A stretch of 64,000 bases of DNA from the NCBI RefSeq assembly GCF_000379765.1, contig NZ_KB903520.1:1-64000 (forward strand), in the 5' to 3' direction. Positions 44,579 through 53,647 of this stretch are shown here, piece by piece. The stretch is from Flexithrix dorotheae DSM 6795. GTDB lineage: Bacteria; Bacteroidota; Bacteroidia; Cytophagales; Flammeovirgaceae. Within the stretch, counting starts at the first letter, position 1. Every line of letters starts with the position of its first letter. A program made the translations under genes and the position numbers. Under the pieces are notes generated by a model. The model did no database searches. It had not been told where the DNA came from and was given only the letters and a program-made list of their open reading frames with translations.

Positions 44579-45739
44579 ATGGAAATTGAAAAAAAGCAAA
44601 ACCGAAGAGATTTTATTAAGAAAACTGGAGCAATTGCAGGCAGCATAGTAATGGGCGCTCAGTTGTCATTGGCTGCATCACAGCCAAAACTTACCAACAA
44701 GCTTCCTAAATGGAAAGGATTTAACTTTCTGGATTTCTTTTCCCCGGATCCTAATAAAGGCAGAGGAAAATCAAAAGAGGAATATTTTAAATGGATGAGT
44801 GATTGGGGGTTTGATTTTGTGAGGTTGCCCATGGCATATCCTTATTATGTGAAATTTGACCGTGAAAAACCTATTACCACTTCCAGGATAAGAAAATTTG
44901 ATAAAAAAAGAGTGGAGGAGATTGAGGAACTGGTTTATCTGGCTCATAAATACAATTTACATGTGAGCCTAAATTTGCACAGAGCTCCCGGGTTTTGTGT
45001 AAATGCTGGATTTCAGGAACCTTATAATTTATGGACCAGTGAGGAAGCCATGGAGGATTTTGCTTATCACTGGAAGTTTTGGGCGAAGCGGTTTAAAAAT
45101 GTTTCCAGAGAAAAAATTTCCTTTGATTTGCTTAATGAACCCTGTGTGCGGGAAGATATGAATGATCAACATTCCAAAAGATCGGCCATACCCGGAGACC
45201 AATACAGGAAATTGGCACTCATGGCTTCCAAAGCCATAAGAAGTGCAAATCCTGATCATTTAATTATAGCGGATGGTAACAATGTAGGACGTGATGTAAT
45301 TCCCGAAATTATGGATTTGGATATTGGCCAGAGTTGCAGGGGTTATAATCCGGCCATTATTTCCCATTATAAAGCCAGTTGGGTGTATAAAGATTCCAGT
45401 AATTTACCTGAACCAAAATGGCCTGGCCAGGTGGGTGATCAATATTTAAGTAAAGCCATGCTGGAAGAAATGTATAAACCCTGGATAGAATTGGTGCAAA
45501 AAGGAGTTGGCGTGCATTGCGGAGAATGTGGAGCCTATAATAAAACCCCGCATGATGTATTTTTGGCCTGGTTCAGTGATGTAACCGATGTTTTAACGGA
45601 AAACGGAATTGGGTTTGCCCTGTGGGAATTTAAAGGAAGCTTTGGAATTCTGGATTCAGGAAGAGAAGATGTAGATTACGAAGACTGGTATGGTCACAAA
45701 CTAGATCGGAAATTGTTGGATATGTTGATGAGTAAATAG
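44579..45739 (+). CDS. Glycoside hydrolase family 5 (cellulase-type) protein, Tat-exported
   Basis: Secreted endoglucanase-like enzyme of 386 aa. Residues 6-16 form a twin-arginine signal (QNRRDFIKKTG) followed by a hydrophobic stretch to about 34. The TIM barrel shows VRLPMAY, HVSLNLHRAPGF, the acid/base Glu187 in LLNEP, and the nucleophile Glu316 in HCGECG, with the aromatic subsite motif ALWEFKG after it. Substrate could be cellulose, mannan or another beta-glucan. It is 162 bp after murQ, beyond a terminator, so probably a separate transcript. Confidence 0.92.
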   Translation: MEIEKKQNRRDFIKKTGAIAGSIVMGAQLSLAASQPKLTNKLPKWKGFNFLDFFSPDPNKGRGKSKEEYFKWMSDWGFDFVRLPMAYPYYVKFDREKPITTSRIRKFDKKRVEEIEELVYLAHKYNLHVSLNLHRAPGFCVNAGFQEPYNLWTSEEAMEDFAYHWKFWAKRFKNVSREKISFDLLNEPCVREDMNDQHSKRSAIPGDQYRKLALMASKAIRSANPDHLIIADGNNVGRDVIPEIMDLDIGQSCRGYNPAIISHYKASWVYKDSSNLPEPKWPGQVGDQYLSKAMLEEMYKPWIELVQKGVGVHCGECGAYNKTPHDVFLAWFSDVTDVLTENGIGFALWEFKGSFGILDSGREDVDYEDWYGHKLDRKLLDMLMSK

Positions 45740-45771
45740 ATGTTTAAATCATAAAAACTGATTAATTAAAT

Positions 45772-46043
45772 TCTGAAAAACAATTTCAAGCACTGATACA
45801 AAGATTAAATCAATCAGACTATTGGCAGGATAAAGATTTTGATTGGTTTAGGGAAATTTTTGGAGTCGATAAAAAAGGCAAAAATTTATTTGCAATCTGC
45901 TTAAGGAATATGATTTTGAATCAGATAGCTTATTTAAACTATGGAGGCTTGCTGAAATAGTAAGAAGGGGAGATGTGTTGGGGTTTGCGGGAGGAAGCAT
46001 CTTTCTGACTAGACTTTTTTTGCTTACTTTTTTTTGTCAATGA
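45772..46043 (+). pseudogene. Frameshifted remnant of an unknown gene
   Basis: From 45772 one frame reads QALIQRLNQSDYWQDKD, then FDWFREIFGVDKKG, and after the short A-run at 45880-45884 the coding pattern continues in a different frame as CNLLKEYDFESDSLFKLW and RLAEIVRRGDVLGF, to a stop at 46041. One missing A in that run would join them. No start codon precedes the piece. It looks like the decayed end of a helical protein gene, perhaps part of an exchange scar; family not recognised. A palindrome overlaps its end. Confidence 0.45.
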
Positions 46044-46057
46044 CAAAAAAAAGTAAG
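46023..46057. repeat. Perfect 35-bp palindrome
   Basis: CTTACTTTTTTTTGTCA (46023-46039) and TGACAAAAAAAAGTAAG (46041-46057) are perfect complements around one central A. Similar poly-T/poly-A palindromes are scattered between genes in many Bacteroidota. It lies in a gap of 433 bp between the GH5 gene and the DinB gene, beside the gene remnant. Confidence 0.85.
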
Positions 46058-46172
46058 TTGGGTTGAAGGGTGAAAACCCTTGGGATATGTTGGGGAAATA
46101 TGGGTAAATGGTAAATAAGGCTTCAAAAGCATCTAGTAGTGCTGAAAATTACCAAATGCATTTGAAACCTTC

Positions 46173-46766
46173 CTACTCCTTTGTTTTCCCCATAAAAACA
46201 CTTACTCCTTTTGGCATGGGATTTCCGGAACTTCTTCGGAAAGTAACAACCTGACCTACATGGTAAATGGCATCGGCAACTGGTCCGTTGATCATGTTCC
46301 AGAAGGGAAACTCAGACTTATTATCACCTCTTTGAAATACCACTAAAAATTCATCAAAATCTTTTTCCTTACAGTTCCTTAGAATTTCAGATGCTTCTTT
46401 TAAATTTTGTAATGTCCTGGCCCGGGTCTCCTCAAAAGTCAGTTTTTCATCCTTTCCCGATCGAATATTAGGTTGCTTTTTAGTGGCGTTCACCAATGTA
46501 TTTGAAAGTCCCAGAATATGGTCTAGCGTTTCCTGACTGGTTCTGGTGGCTTCTCCTTCCGGCTTATAGTTCAGGTCCTTTTCGGTTAATCCTTCTGTTG
46601 CCCAATAATATCGGTAGCCCAGTCCTTCCACCATTCTGGCCATCACATTTCCCGGAGAATAGCTTTCCGGATAAGGAGGGATTTCTTTAAGGGGTAAATC
46701 ATTTTCCTGAGCCATAGTGGTAAAAGATAAAAAAAGCAATAAAGCAATTGCTGCGAGCTTGTTCAT
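46173..46766 (-). CDS. Exported DinB-like protein
   Basis: A 197-aa protein with a signal peptide (1-19, TTMAQ end) and a DinB four-helix core. Candidate metal ligands are His in TLDHILGLSNTL and His in DAIYHVGQVV; a third is not obvious, so metal binding is less certain than in the DinB protein at 28.3 kb. YRYYWATEGLTEKDLNYKPEGEATRTSQETLDHI in pieces is typical of the exported branch in Bacteroidota. Its role is unknown. It lies downstream of menD on the same strand, 93 bp away, with no terminator seen between. Confidence 0.82.
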   Translation of the reverse strand: MNKLAAIALLLFLSFTTMAQENDLPLKEIPPYPESYSPGNVMARMVEGLGYRYYWATEGLTEKDLNYKPEGEATRTSQETLDHILGLSNTLVNATKKQPNIRSGKDEKLTFEETRARTLQNLKEASEILRNCKEKDFDEFLVVFQRGDNKSEFPFWNMINGPVADAIYHVGQVVTFRRSSGNPMPKGVSVFMGKTKE

Positions 46767-46859
46767 TTTTGAGTAGTTGATTTAGGGTATAGGTAAATCT
46801 TTTAGCGCCCTAAAGATATAAAAAGGATAAGTTTTTACACGATCCTTATTAAGGATTAC

Positions 46860-48560
46860 TTAAGAAATGATTTTCCCCACTTCGGCTTTATAGTTTAAGA
46901 ATACTTCCTGGCAGGTTGCCTGATCTGTTTGGATTTCGAGGATTTTTGGTCCTTCTTCACCAGATAAAAATTTTGGTAATTGTTTTTGAAAATCTGCTCT
47001 GGAATTAGCGATAGAATACTCGAAATTAAATTCATTGGCCAAACTTTCCCCATCCAGATTTTGCCGGGTTACAAAATATTCTTCTAACTCCTTAAGTTTT
47101 CTTGGCCCCTCAATCATTCGGAAAATTGTTCCTCCATGATTGTTAAGCAGTAAAATCCTGATATTCTTTTTCAGGTAATTATTCCAAAAAGCATTTCTGT
47201 CATAAAAAAAGGCAAGGTCTCCGGTAATTAAAAATTGCACCTTATCAGAAACAAGCGAATGCCCTATCATGGTGCTGGAACTGCCATCAATGCCACTGGT
47301 TCCACGGTTAGCAAAAACTTCTGTTTCCTGATTTTCCTTTAAATTAATAAAATTCGCATACCGCACCGACATGCTGTTGGCCAAATGAAGGTTACTGTTT
47401 TTTGGGAGGTCTTCCAATACTGATTTCACCGATTCAAATTCTGAAAAAGTCTGGTTTTGGAAATAGTTTTGGTGGAATTTTTCAATTTTTTCATCCTCCT
47501 TTTTCCAGGTTTCTAAAAATGAATGATGGCTTTCCTTTTCCAGGTTTTGATTCAAAAGTTCCCTGAAAAAATAATCAGCCTGCACCCGGATAATATCTGT
47601 AAGACATTGAAAAGTATCCGCCACATTTCCCTCTTCCTGAATGTGCCAATGATATTTGGGAGGATTTTTTCGCAAAAATAACTTCAGGTTTTTAGAAATG
47701 ACAGAGTTCCCAAAAGTGATAAGCAATTCTGGTTGAAGTTGGGTTAAATTAGAGTTGGAATTAGCCAGAAAAGCATCCTGATGCCTGATGGCATTTTTGG
47801 CATTAAAGGCATTGGAAATAATATCGGCAACCACAGGAACATGGAGCTTTCCCAGAGTTTCGTTCAACGATTTATCTTTTCTTCCCTGACCAGCTACTAC
47901 CAATATTTTGCGGTAGCTTTTCCATACTTCCGCTTTGGTTTTCCATTGTTTATGCAGGAGTATACCTGAATTTTTTTCCTCCCTGATAATTCTTCCCGAA
48001 GTGAATTTGATTTCCTGATCTGCTTTTGGATAAAATGGCTCACGAAAAGGCAGGTTGACATGCACAGGTCCGGGAACTCCGTTTTTACTCAAATTGATGG
48101 CCTCATTTATTATTCGGTTCACATGCCATTTGGCATCCGGGTGGGAATAATTTGCAGGCAATTGGTAGGAGGCTTTGATATGGTTTTCAAAGATATTTTG
48201 CTGTCGGATAGTCTGTCCGTCCTGTTGATCAATCCACTCAGGTGGGCGGTCAGCTGTGAGCACTATCAAAGGAATATTTTGATAAAATGCTTCCGCTATG
48301 GCGGGGCCATAATTTAAAGCCGCTGTACCTGAAGTACAGGATATAACCACTGGTTTTCTGAGCTGTTGTGCCATGCCAAGTCCCACAAAAGCAGCTGATC
48401 TTTCATCGCTTATGGTAATGGCTTTAATTTCCGGATGGTGGGTAAATGCAATGGTGAGAGGAGCAACCCTTGAGCCTGGGGAAAGCACCACATTTTTTAC
48501 TTCGTGTTGTGCAAAAATTTCAGCAATGTTTAAAATGGTTTGGTAAGAATAATCTTCCAT
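46860..48560 (-). CDS. menD: 2-succinyl-5-enolpyruvyl-6-hydroxy-3-cyclohexene-1-carboxylate synthase
   Basis: Thiamine-diphosphate enzyme of menaquinone biosynthesis, joining 2-oxoglutarate-derived succinic semialdehyde to isochorismate. The 566 aa carry the MenD blocks: VVLSPGSRVAPLTIAF near the N-terminus (PGSR binds isochorismate), SDERSAAFVGLGMAQ with the ThDP-activating Glu, CTSGTAALNYGPAIAEA, LTADRPPEW, ANRGTSGIDGSSSTMIGHS and LITGDLAFFYDRNA for Mg/ThDP. Cytoplasmic. Other men genes are not adjacent. Menaquinone is the quinone used by NDH-2 in this phylum. Confidence 0.96.
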   Translation of the reverse strand: MEDYSYQTILNIAEIFAQHEVKNVVLSPGSRVAPLTIAFTHHPEIKAITISDERSAAFVGLGMAQQLRKPVVISCTSGTAALNYGPAIAEAFYQNIPLIVLTADRPPEWIDQQDGQTIRQQNIFENHIKASYQLPANYSHPDAKWHVNRIINEAINLSKNGVPGPVHVNLPFREPFYPKADQEIKFTSGRIIREEKNSGILLHKQWKTKAEVWKSYRKILVVAGQGRKDKSLNETLGKLHVPVVADIISNAFNAKNAIRHQDAFLANSNSNLTQLQPELLITFGNSVISKNLKLFLRKNPPKYHWHIQEEGNVADTFQCLTDIIRVQADYFFRELLNQNLEKESHHSFLETWKKEDEKIEKFHQNYFQNQTFSEFESVKSVLEDLPKNSNLHLANSMSVRYANFINLKENQETEVFANRGTSGIDGSSSTMIGHSLVSDKVQFLITGDLAFFYDRNAFWNNYLKKNIRILLLNNHGGTIFRMIEGPRKLKELEEYFVTRQNLDGESLANEFNFEYSIANSRADFQKQLPKFLSGEEGPKILEIQTDQATCQEVFLNYKAEVGKIIS

Positions 48561-48646
48561 ATTATCAGCATATCTGTTGTAGTTCAGGCAAAATTGAACT
48601 TTATTTATTGAAAATTAAATTTTTGTATAATCAATCTGAAAATCCT

Positions 48647-49447
48647 TTGGTTTTTCAATTTCAATCTGTCTTAAAAAAACTTTTTTTCCTCTCTTTGTTT
48701 TTTGTGTGCTTCCAATCCTTAGGTCAGGATACCGCAAGGTCTGTCACTAATCAATTTTGGCTGGATTACCTGCCTGGGTTTTATTTTGCAAAAAGGTGGG
48801 AAATGCAGGCTCATGCTGGTTTCAGGACAGTAGATGAATTATCCTGGTACCATTTTAATGTGGGCAACTCTGTGCGGTATCATTTCAATTCTCCAGTAGA
48901 CCTTAGAGCCGGACTAAGATTTTTCTATTTTAATTACAAGGATTATTCGAATACTTTTGAGACCAGAACATGGCAGGGTGCTAATTTTTCCTGGCCGGTA
49001 ATTTCCTGGTTTAAAATCAACCACCTATTCCGTTATGAACAAAGGTGGGTCCGCTCACTGGATGATGGAGAGGTTTCTTTTTCAGACAGAGGAAGATATC
49101 GGATTTCCACTGCTCTCCCATTTAAAAGAAACGTGCAGGAAAAATATTTTTCTTTGCTTTTTTCAATTGAATTATTCCAGGATTTTAAGCAAACAGAATC
49201 CATCAATATTTTTAAGAATAATGACAGGGCCAGAGGGATGGTGGGTTTAAAATATAAAATCACACCGGATTGGAGTTCAGAATTTCAGTTCACCACTCAA
49301 AGCTCCAAAAGCGGAACAGATGGCAAAAGGGAAACCACAGATTTGCTCTTCTCCATTAAGGTAAGAAGGTTAATCAGGTCTTTGAACTATAGGGATGATA
49401 AAAAGCCAGGCAAGAAAATGCGAGAGGGGGAAAAGCTGGCAGATTAA
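48647..49447 (+). CDS. DUF2490 domain-containing outer membrane protein
   Basis: Exported beta-barrel-like protein of 266 aa with this start. There is no ATG in the usable region; the frame runs back into the menD antisense, so I chose TTG 48647, which leaves a short signal peptide (KKLFFLSLFFVCFQSLGQ). DUF2490 features are clear: NQFWLDYLPGFYFAKRWEMQAHAGFR in pieces, LRAGLRFFYFNYKDYSN, INHLFRYEQRWVRS and RARGMVGLKYKITPDWSSEF. The family is a 12-14-stranded presumed barrel of unknown role. TTG 48623 is an alternative start. Confidence 0.8.
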   Translation: MVFQFQSVLKKLFFLSLFFVCFQSLGQDTARSVTNQFWLDYLPGFYFAKRWEMQAHAGFRTVDELSWYHFNVGNSVRYHFNSPVDLRAGLRFFYFNYKDYSNTFETRTWQGANFSWPVISWFKINHLFRYEQRWVRSLDDGEVSFSDRGRYRISTALPFKRNVQEKYFSLLFSIELFQDFKQTESINIFKNNDRARGMVGLKYKITPDWSSEFQFTTQSSKSGTDGKRETTDLLFSIKVRRLIRSLNYRDDKKPGKKMREGEKLAD

Positions 49448-49658
49448 TGTAAGTGCTTTAAGGGAATTTTAAATTGTAATTTTTGCTTCTAAATGTACTT
49501 GCAACTTCATTCAAAAAAATTAAAATACTGGCAGACTTCATGATAATTGCCAAAATCTCCTAGGTATAAATCCCCGCCATCTTGAAACAAAATTTTGAAA
49601 ACTTTTACTTGTACTGTATGTTTAATTATAAATGGAATTTTAATTGAATTCATTAAAA

Positions 49659-50069
49659 ATGAAGACTTTATATGAGAGCCCTTTTTTAAGGCTTGGTTAT
49701 TATAAACCTCAAAAATTAGTCGAAGCAATTTGGCTCTCTGAAACTGCCGGGATGACTGAAATTCAATATCAAAAAGTATTCACTGATTATTTGGTGGTTT
49801 TGAATCAAAACCCTCCTGCAAAGTTATTGATTGACGAACGCCAAATGTTATTTACGGTGAACCCTGACTTACAATTATGGGTAACCGATATGGTAAAGCA
49901 GGAATTGAAATGGAAATTGGAAAAAATTGCCATTGTAGTCAATTCTGATTTAATTCAACAACTGGCAGCGGAGCAACTGATGCAAGAATCTGATTCTTCC
50001 AATATTACAATCACTCAATTTTTTGAAGAAAAGGAAAATGCTATTAAGTGGTTGACAGATCCTCTGTAA
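49659..50069 (+). CDS. Hypothetical STAS/SpoIIAA-like protein
   Basis: A 136-aa cytoplasmic protein. ATG 49659 (MKTLYESPFL) is preferred over the TTG at 49644. The pattern of alternating strands and helices (PQKLVEAIWLSETAGMTEIQYQKVFTDYLVVL in pieces; PAKLLIDERQM; IAIVVNSDLIQQLAAEQLM) suggests an STAS/SpoIIAA-like alpha/beta fold seen in many small Bacteroidota proteins, but I do not see a diagnostic motif. It stands alone between the DUF2490 gene and a repeat-rich gap. Family assignment is low-confidence; coding status is good. Confidence 0.65.
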   Translation: MKTLYESPFLRLGYYKPQKLVEAIWLSETAGMTEIQYQKVFTDYLVVLNQNPPAKLLIDERQMLFTVNPDLQLWVTDMVKQELKWKLEKIAIVVNSDLIQQLAAEQLMQESDSSNITITQFFEEKENAIKWLTDPL

Positions 50070-50570
50070 TTGGGATATTTTAAAATGCATGGTCATACTA
50101 CTAGACATTTATACAAATTGAATTATTAAAACTTACCAACTTTACTTCCTCCCCCTACCCCCTCTAAAGGGGGAAATGTATTTTCCCCTTTGGAGGGGGT
50201 AGGGGGTCAGACCAAATAGTTTTGTGATGGAAAATTTTTTAAAAAAAACTTTCCCTACCCTTGGAGTGCCGAACTACTTCCAGAAGGGGAAAATGATTAC
50301 AACTTAAAATTTTAATATGTTTAATTAAAAAACTCAGCTTATTTTTCAAGGTAAAAAACAGACTCAAAGTGGCTTTTCCCCTCACCGAGGGGGTTAGGGG
50401 GAGGTTTTTAACTCTCCTTTAAAAACCATACAAAAGGAATTTCTAAAAGAACATATCTTTCTAAGATTATTTTTGTCCAGTAGTCTGATACATGGTTTCT
50501 TTTTTGAATTTTAGGGAAAGGAAGAACTCTCCCTTTCTTTTTGGGGTTAAACCAAAAACTACCTAATGCT
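50070..50570. repeat. Intergenic region with G/C-rich interspersed repeats
   Basis: 501 bp without a gene. It holds an inverted pair at 50151-50206 (CCCCCTACCCCCTCTAAAGG type against its near-complement ending TAGGGGG), a degenerate middle copy near 50263-50291 (CCCTACCCTTGGAGT type) and a third at 50377-50404 (CCGAGGGGGTTAGGGGGAGG). These resemble a short repeat family common between Bacteroidota genes and stand out against the AT-rich background. Likely mobile or recombinational debris. Confidence 0.7.
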
Positions 50571-51239
50571 ATGAAATACACCCTGGCTTTTGATGTTTAT
50601 GGAACCCTGATTGATACCTCCGGGGTGTTCGATGCTTTGGAAAAACGAGTAGGAATGCAGGCTAAGGCATTTATGGAAATGTGGCGAAATAAGCAGTTGG
50701 AGTATTCCTTCAGGCGGGGATTAATGAATCATTATATAGATTTTTCTGTTTGCACTGCCCAGGCTTTAGACTATTGTTGTCTCGCTTTTAAAATTAACCT
50801 TAGCAAGGAGCAGAAATCTTCATTAATGGAAGTTTATAAAGTTTTACCCGCTTTTCCAGATGCGAAGGCAACTTTGGCAGAATTGAATGGAACGGGCCAT
50901 CGGTTGTTTGCCTATTCCATTGGAAGTAGAAATGCTGTAAGCGAATTATTGGTAAAGGCAGATATTCTTCACTTTTTTGAAGGAATTGTGAGTATGGAAG
51001 AATTGAAGACGTTTAAACCCAACCCGAAAGGTTACGCCCATTTCAACAAAGTTACGCACACTGAAATATCAAAGTCCTGGTTGATTTCCGGAAATTCATT
51101 TGATGTAATTGGGGCCTTGAGTTATGGTATGAAGGCAGCCTGGGTAAAGCGTTCTCCCGATCAAATTTTCGATCCATGGGGTATTGAACCTACAAAAATT
51201 ATAAGTTCAATTGCTGAGTTGAAAAATGCTTTGGACTAG
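50571..51239 (+). CDS. Haloacid dehalogenase type II (HAD family)
   Basis: Cytoplasmic HAD enzyme of 222 aa from ATG 50571 (the TTG at 50541 only adds a leader). The nucleophile motif is FDVYGTLIDTSG near residue 7, with the L-2-haloacid dehalogenase form D-x-Y-G-T. Motif II, AYSIGSR, carries Ser; the Lys lies in ELKTFKPNPKGY, and ISGNSFDVIGALSYGMKAAWV is the acidic C-terminal motif. The family hydrolyses short 2-haloacids or acts on related small substrates. It is alone, next to the convergent MBL gene. Confidence 0.9.
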   Translation: MKYTLAFDVYGTLIDTSGVFDALEKRVGMQAKAFMEMWRNKQLEYSFRRGLMNHYIDFSVCTAQALDYCCLAFKINLSKEQKSSLMEVYKVLPAFPDAKATLAELNGTGHRLFAYSIGSRNAVSELLVKADILHFFEGIVSMEELKTFKPNPKGYAHFNKVTHTEISKSWLISGNSFDVIGALSYGMKAAWVKRSPDQIFDPWGIEPTKIISSIAELKNALD

Positions 51240-51243
51240 TTAA

Positions 51244-52647
51244 TCAAATTCCCTTAAACAAAACCACTGATTCCATATAATCAGGGACTTTTGTATTCCA
51301 GTTAAACTCCTGATGAAGAATGGTGGCCAGTGTCTGGGCACTTTTTTCCTCTCCATGGATTACAAAAGTCAGTTTCGGATGTTTTTTAAATCCTTTCAGC
51401 CATTGCAGTAATTCTTCCTGATCGGCATGGGCAGAAAGACCGTCAATAAATTCTATTTTGCAATTTACTTTCACCATTTGCCCAAATATTTTAATCTCTT
51501 CCTCTCCATCCACAATGCGTCTTCCCCGGGTACCTTCTGCCTGGTAACCAACTAAGAGCAAAGAGTCATTTTTTCTGGGCAATCTATTGTAAAGGTGATG
51601 TAAAACTCTTCCACCAGTCATCATACCACTGGCAGAAATGATGATGGCATTTTTCTGAATATAATTTAAAGCCACCGAGCCCTCATGGGATTGCACTATA
51701 TTCAGGTGTTTGGAAAGCTTTATGAACGATTCATTATTTTCAAGGGCATCATCCTCAATTTTGTGGTATTTGGTATGGTGGCTGTAAATACTGGTGGCGG
51801 TTATGGCCATTGGACTATCCATAAAAACCGGAATTTCGGGAATTTCCCCACTGGCATACAAGTCTTTTATGTACATGAGCAAAGTTTGGGTTCTGCCAAT
51901 AGCAAATGCGGGTATCAGTACACATCCATTTCTTTCACAAGCTGCATTGATGGCATCAGCCAGATTTTGTTTGGGATTAACCATCGGATTATTTCTGTTT
52001 CCATAAGTAGATTCCACAAAAAGGATATCTGCTTCTTCAATAATTTCCGGAGCATAAAGAATCGGATCATTAAACCTGCCAAGGTCTCCTGAAAACACAA
52101 TCTTTTTCCGCTGGTTTTCTCCCTGAATAAATACTTCTACAATGGCTGCTCCCAAAATATGCCCGGCATTCTGGAAGCGAAAAGTGATCAATTCATTAAT
52201 TTTTACCTCCTCTTTAAAATCAAGTCCTTTTACTTTCGGAAGCACTTTTAAAACATCTTTTGTATCGTAAAGCGGCTTAGGATCTTTGTGTTTGGAATAG
52301 CCCTTTTTCTTGGCATAGTTTGCTTCTTCTTCCTGCAATTTTGCGGAATCTTTAAGCAATATTTCCAGTAATTCACCCGAAGCGGTTGTACAAAAAACAG
52401 GGCCGTCATAGCCTTCTTTAAAAAGCTTGGGTAAATAGCCGCTATGATCCAGGTGGGCATGGGTGAGGATAATCGCGTCAACCTCAGCCGGATCGATGGG
52501 AAAATTATCCCAGTTTCGCTTTCTTAATTCTTTTAATCCCTGAAATAGTCCACAGTCAATTAATAATTTGTAGTCGTCTATTTCCAGTAAATATTTTGAG
52601 CCTGTAACGGTTTTTGCCCCTCCAAGGAATTTTACTCTTATATCCAT
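51244..52647 (-). CDS. MBL fold/beta-CASP metallo-hydrolase (RNA-processing type)
   Basis: Cytoplasmic zinc-dependent nuclease-like protein of 467 aa. ATG at 52647 gives MDIRVKFLGGAKTVTGSKYLLE, the normal start; the frame to 52731 adds 28 atypical residues. The metallo-beta-lactamase motif HAHLDHSGYLP is present, FQNAGHILGAAIVEV and SGDLGRFNDPIL supply other ligands, and the beta-CASP domain has VFMDSPMAITATSIY and ends in the RMMBL motif SAHADQEELLQWL. This is the CPSF73/Ysh1-like branch of RNA 3'-processing and decay nucleases. It overlaps nothing and ends 4 bp from the HAD stop, convergent. Confidence 0.92.
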   Translation of the reverse strand: MDIRVKFLGGAKTVTGSKYLLEIDDYKLLIDCGLFQGLKELRKRNWDNFPIDPAEVDAIILTHAHLDHSGYLPKLFKEGYDGPVFCTTASGELLEILLKDSAKLQEEEANYAKKKGYSKHKDPKPLYDTKDVLKVLPKVKGLDFKEEVKINELITFRFQNAGHILGAAIVEVFIQGENQRKKIVFSGDLGRFNDPILYAPEIIEEADILFVESTYGNRNNPMVNPKQNLADAINAACERNGCVLIPAFAIGRTQTLLMYIKDLYASGEIPEIPVFMDSPMAITATSIYSHHTKYHKIEDDALENNESFIKLSKHLNIVQSHEGSVALNYIQKNAIIISASGMMTGGRVLHHLYNRLPRKNDSLLLVGYQAEGTRGRRIVDGEEEIKIFGQMVKVNCKIEFIDGLSAHADQEELLQWLKGFKKHPKLTFVIHGEEKSAQTLATILHQEFNWNTKVPDYMESVVLFKGI

Positions 52648-52834
52648 AAAAAATTTATATTTTAGGATTTTCAATTGCCGGCACTGAATAAGGTTGAGCA
52701 ATTTCTTCTCAATTTCAATTAGTTGCGGCAAAAAAATATTTATACCTGATCAAAATCTAAAATTCAAAAAATTAAAATGTCCCGCTTTACCCTAAAATTT
52801 TTGAACGGGAATGATAACCTAAATATAAGAAAGT

Positions 52835-53590
52835 ATGTCGGAAGGAAGAACAGAAACTTTGGATAGAGAAGAACTTAAAAAGAAAATTTCAACCAAGAAA
52901 GATGAACGAAGGTTTTTGGAAGGACCGCACCGTTCTTATAACGAATTCCTAAGTGCTTTTAAGATTTTTAAGGAAGTCATAATGGGTTACAGGAAGCTTC
53001 GCAATGTGGGGGCCTGTGCTACTGTTTTTGGTTCGGCCCGGTTTAAGGAAGACAATGAATATTATCAAATGGCCAGGGCTGTTGGGGCTGAGTTGTCTAA
53101 ATCAGGATTTAATATCATGACAGGAGGCGGGCCGGGAATTATGGAAGCCGCCAACAGAGGCGCCAAGGATGTAGGTGGTTTGAGTATTGGTTGTAATATT
53201 TTGCTGCCTCACGAACAGGAGCCTAATCCCTATCTGGATAAATGGATTGACTTCAATTACTTTTTTGTGAGAAAGTTTATGTTAATGAAGTATTCTTATG
53301 CCTTTGTGGTTTGCCCGGGAGGATTTGGTACTTTGGATGAAGTGTTCGAAACACTCACTTTAATTCAGACTAAGAAAATTAAGGAATTCCCTGTAGTTGC
53401 TATGGGAACAGAGTTTTGGAAACATTTGAGAGAATTTAATAAAAAGAGTTTATTAGGAAATAAAACCATTTCTGAGTCAGATCTGGATCTGGTTTATATC
53501 ACCGATTCTCCAGAAGAGGCCAATGCTTATATTTGTGAAACTATGGTAAGCAGATATGGAGCAGACTGGAAACAGAAGCTTTGTAAGTAA
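52835..53590 (+). CDS. LOG family protein (TIGR00730-type, Rossmann fold nucleotide-binding)
   Basis: A 251-aa cytoplasmic protein of the LOG family. The signatures GGGPGIMEAANRGAKD and PGGFGTLDEVFE are complete; members are cytokinin-activating phosphoribohydrolases or nucleotide 5'-monophosphate nucleosidases. The extra N-terminal 50 residues are charged and match the larger LOG type in Bacteroidota. It is divergent from the MBL gene and 57 bp before the amidohydrolase. A nucleoside-monophosphate salvage role is likely. Confidence 0.92.
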   Translation: MSEGRTETLDREELKKKISTKKDERRFLEGPHRSYNEFLSAFKIFKEVIMGYRKLRNVGACATVFGSARFKEDNEYYQMARAVGAELSKSGFNIMTGGGPGIMEAANRGAKDVGGLSIGCNILLPHEQEPNPYLDKWIDFNYFFVRKFMLMKYSYAFVVCPGGFGTLDEVFETLTLIQTKKIKEFPVVAMGTEFWKHLREFNKKSLLGNKTISESDLDLVYITDSPEEANAYICETMVSRYGADWKQKLCK

Positions 53591-53647
53591 GCTTCCTGAA
53601 TTGAAAAAATACTTCAGGATAAAAAAACAAAAATTAATTAAATCGAA

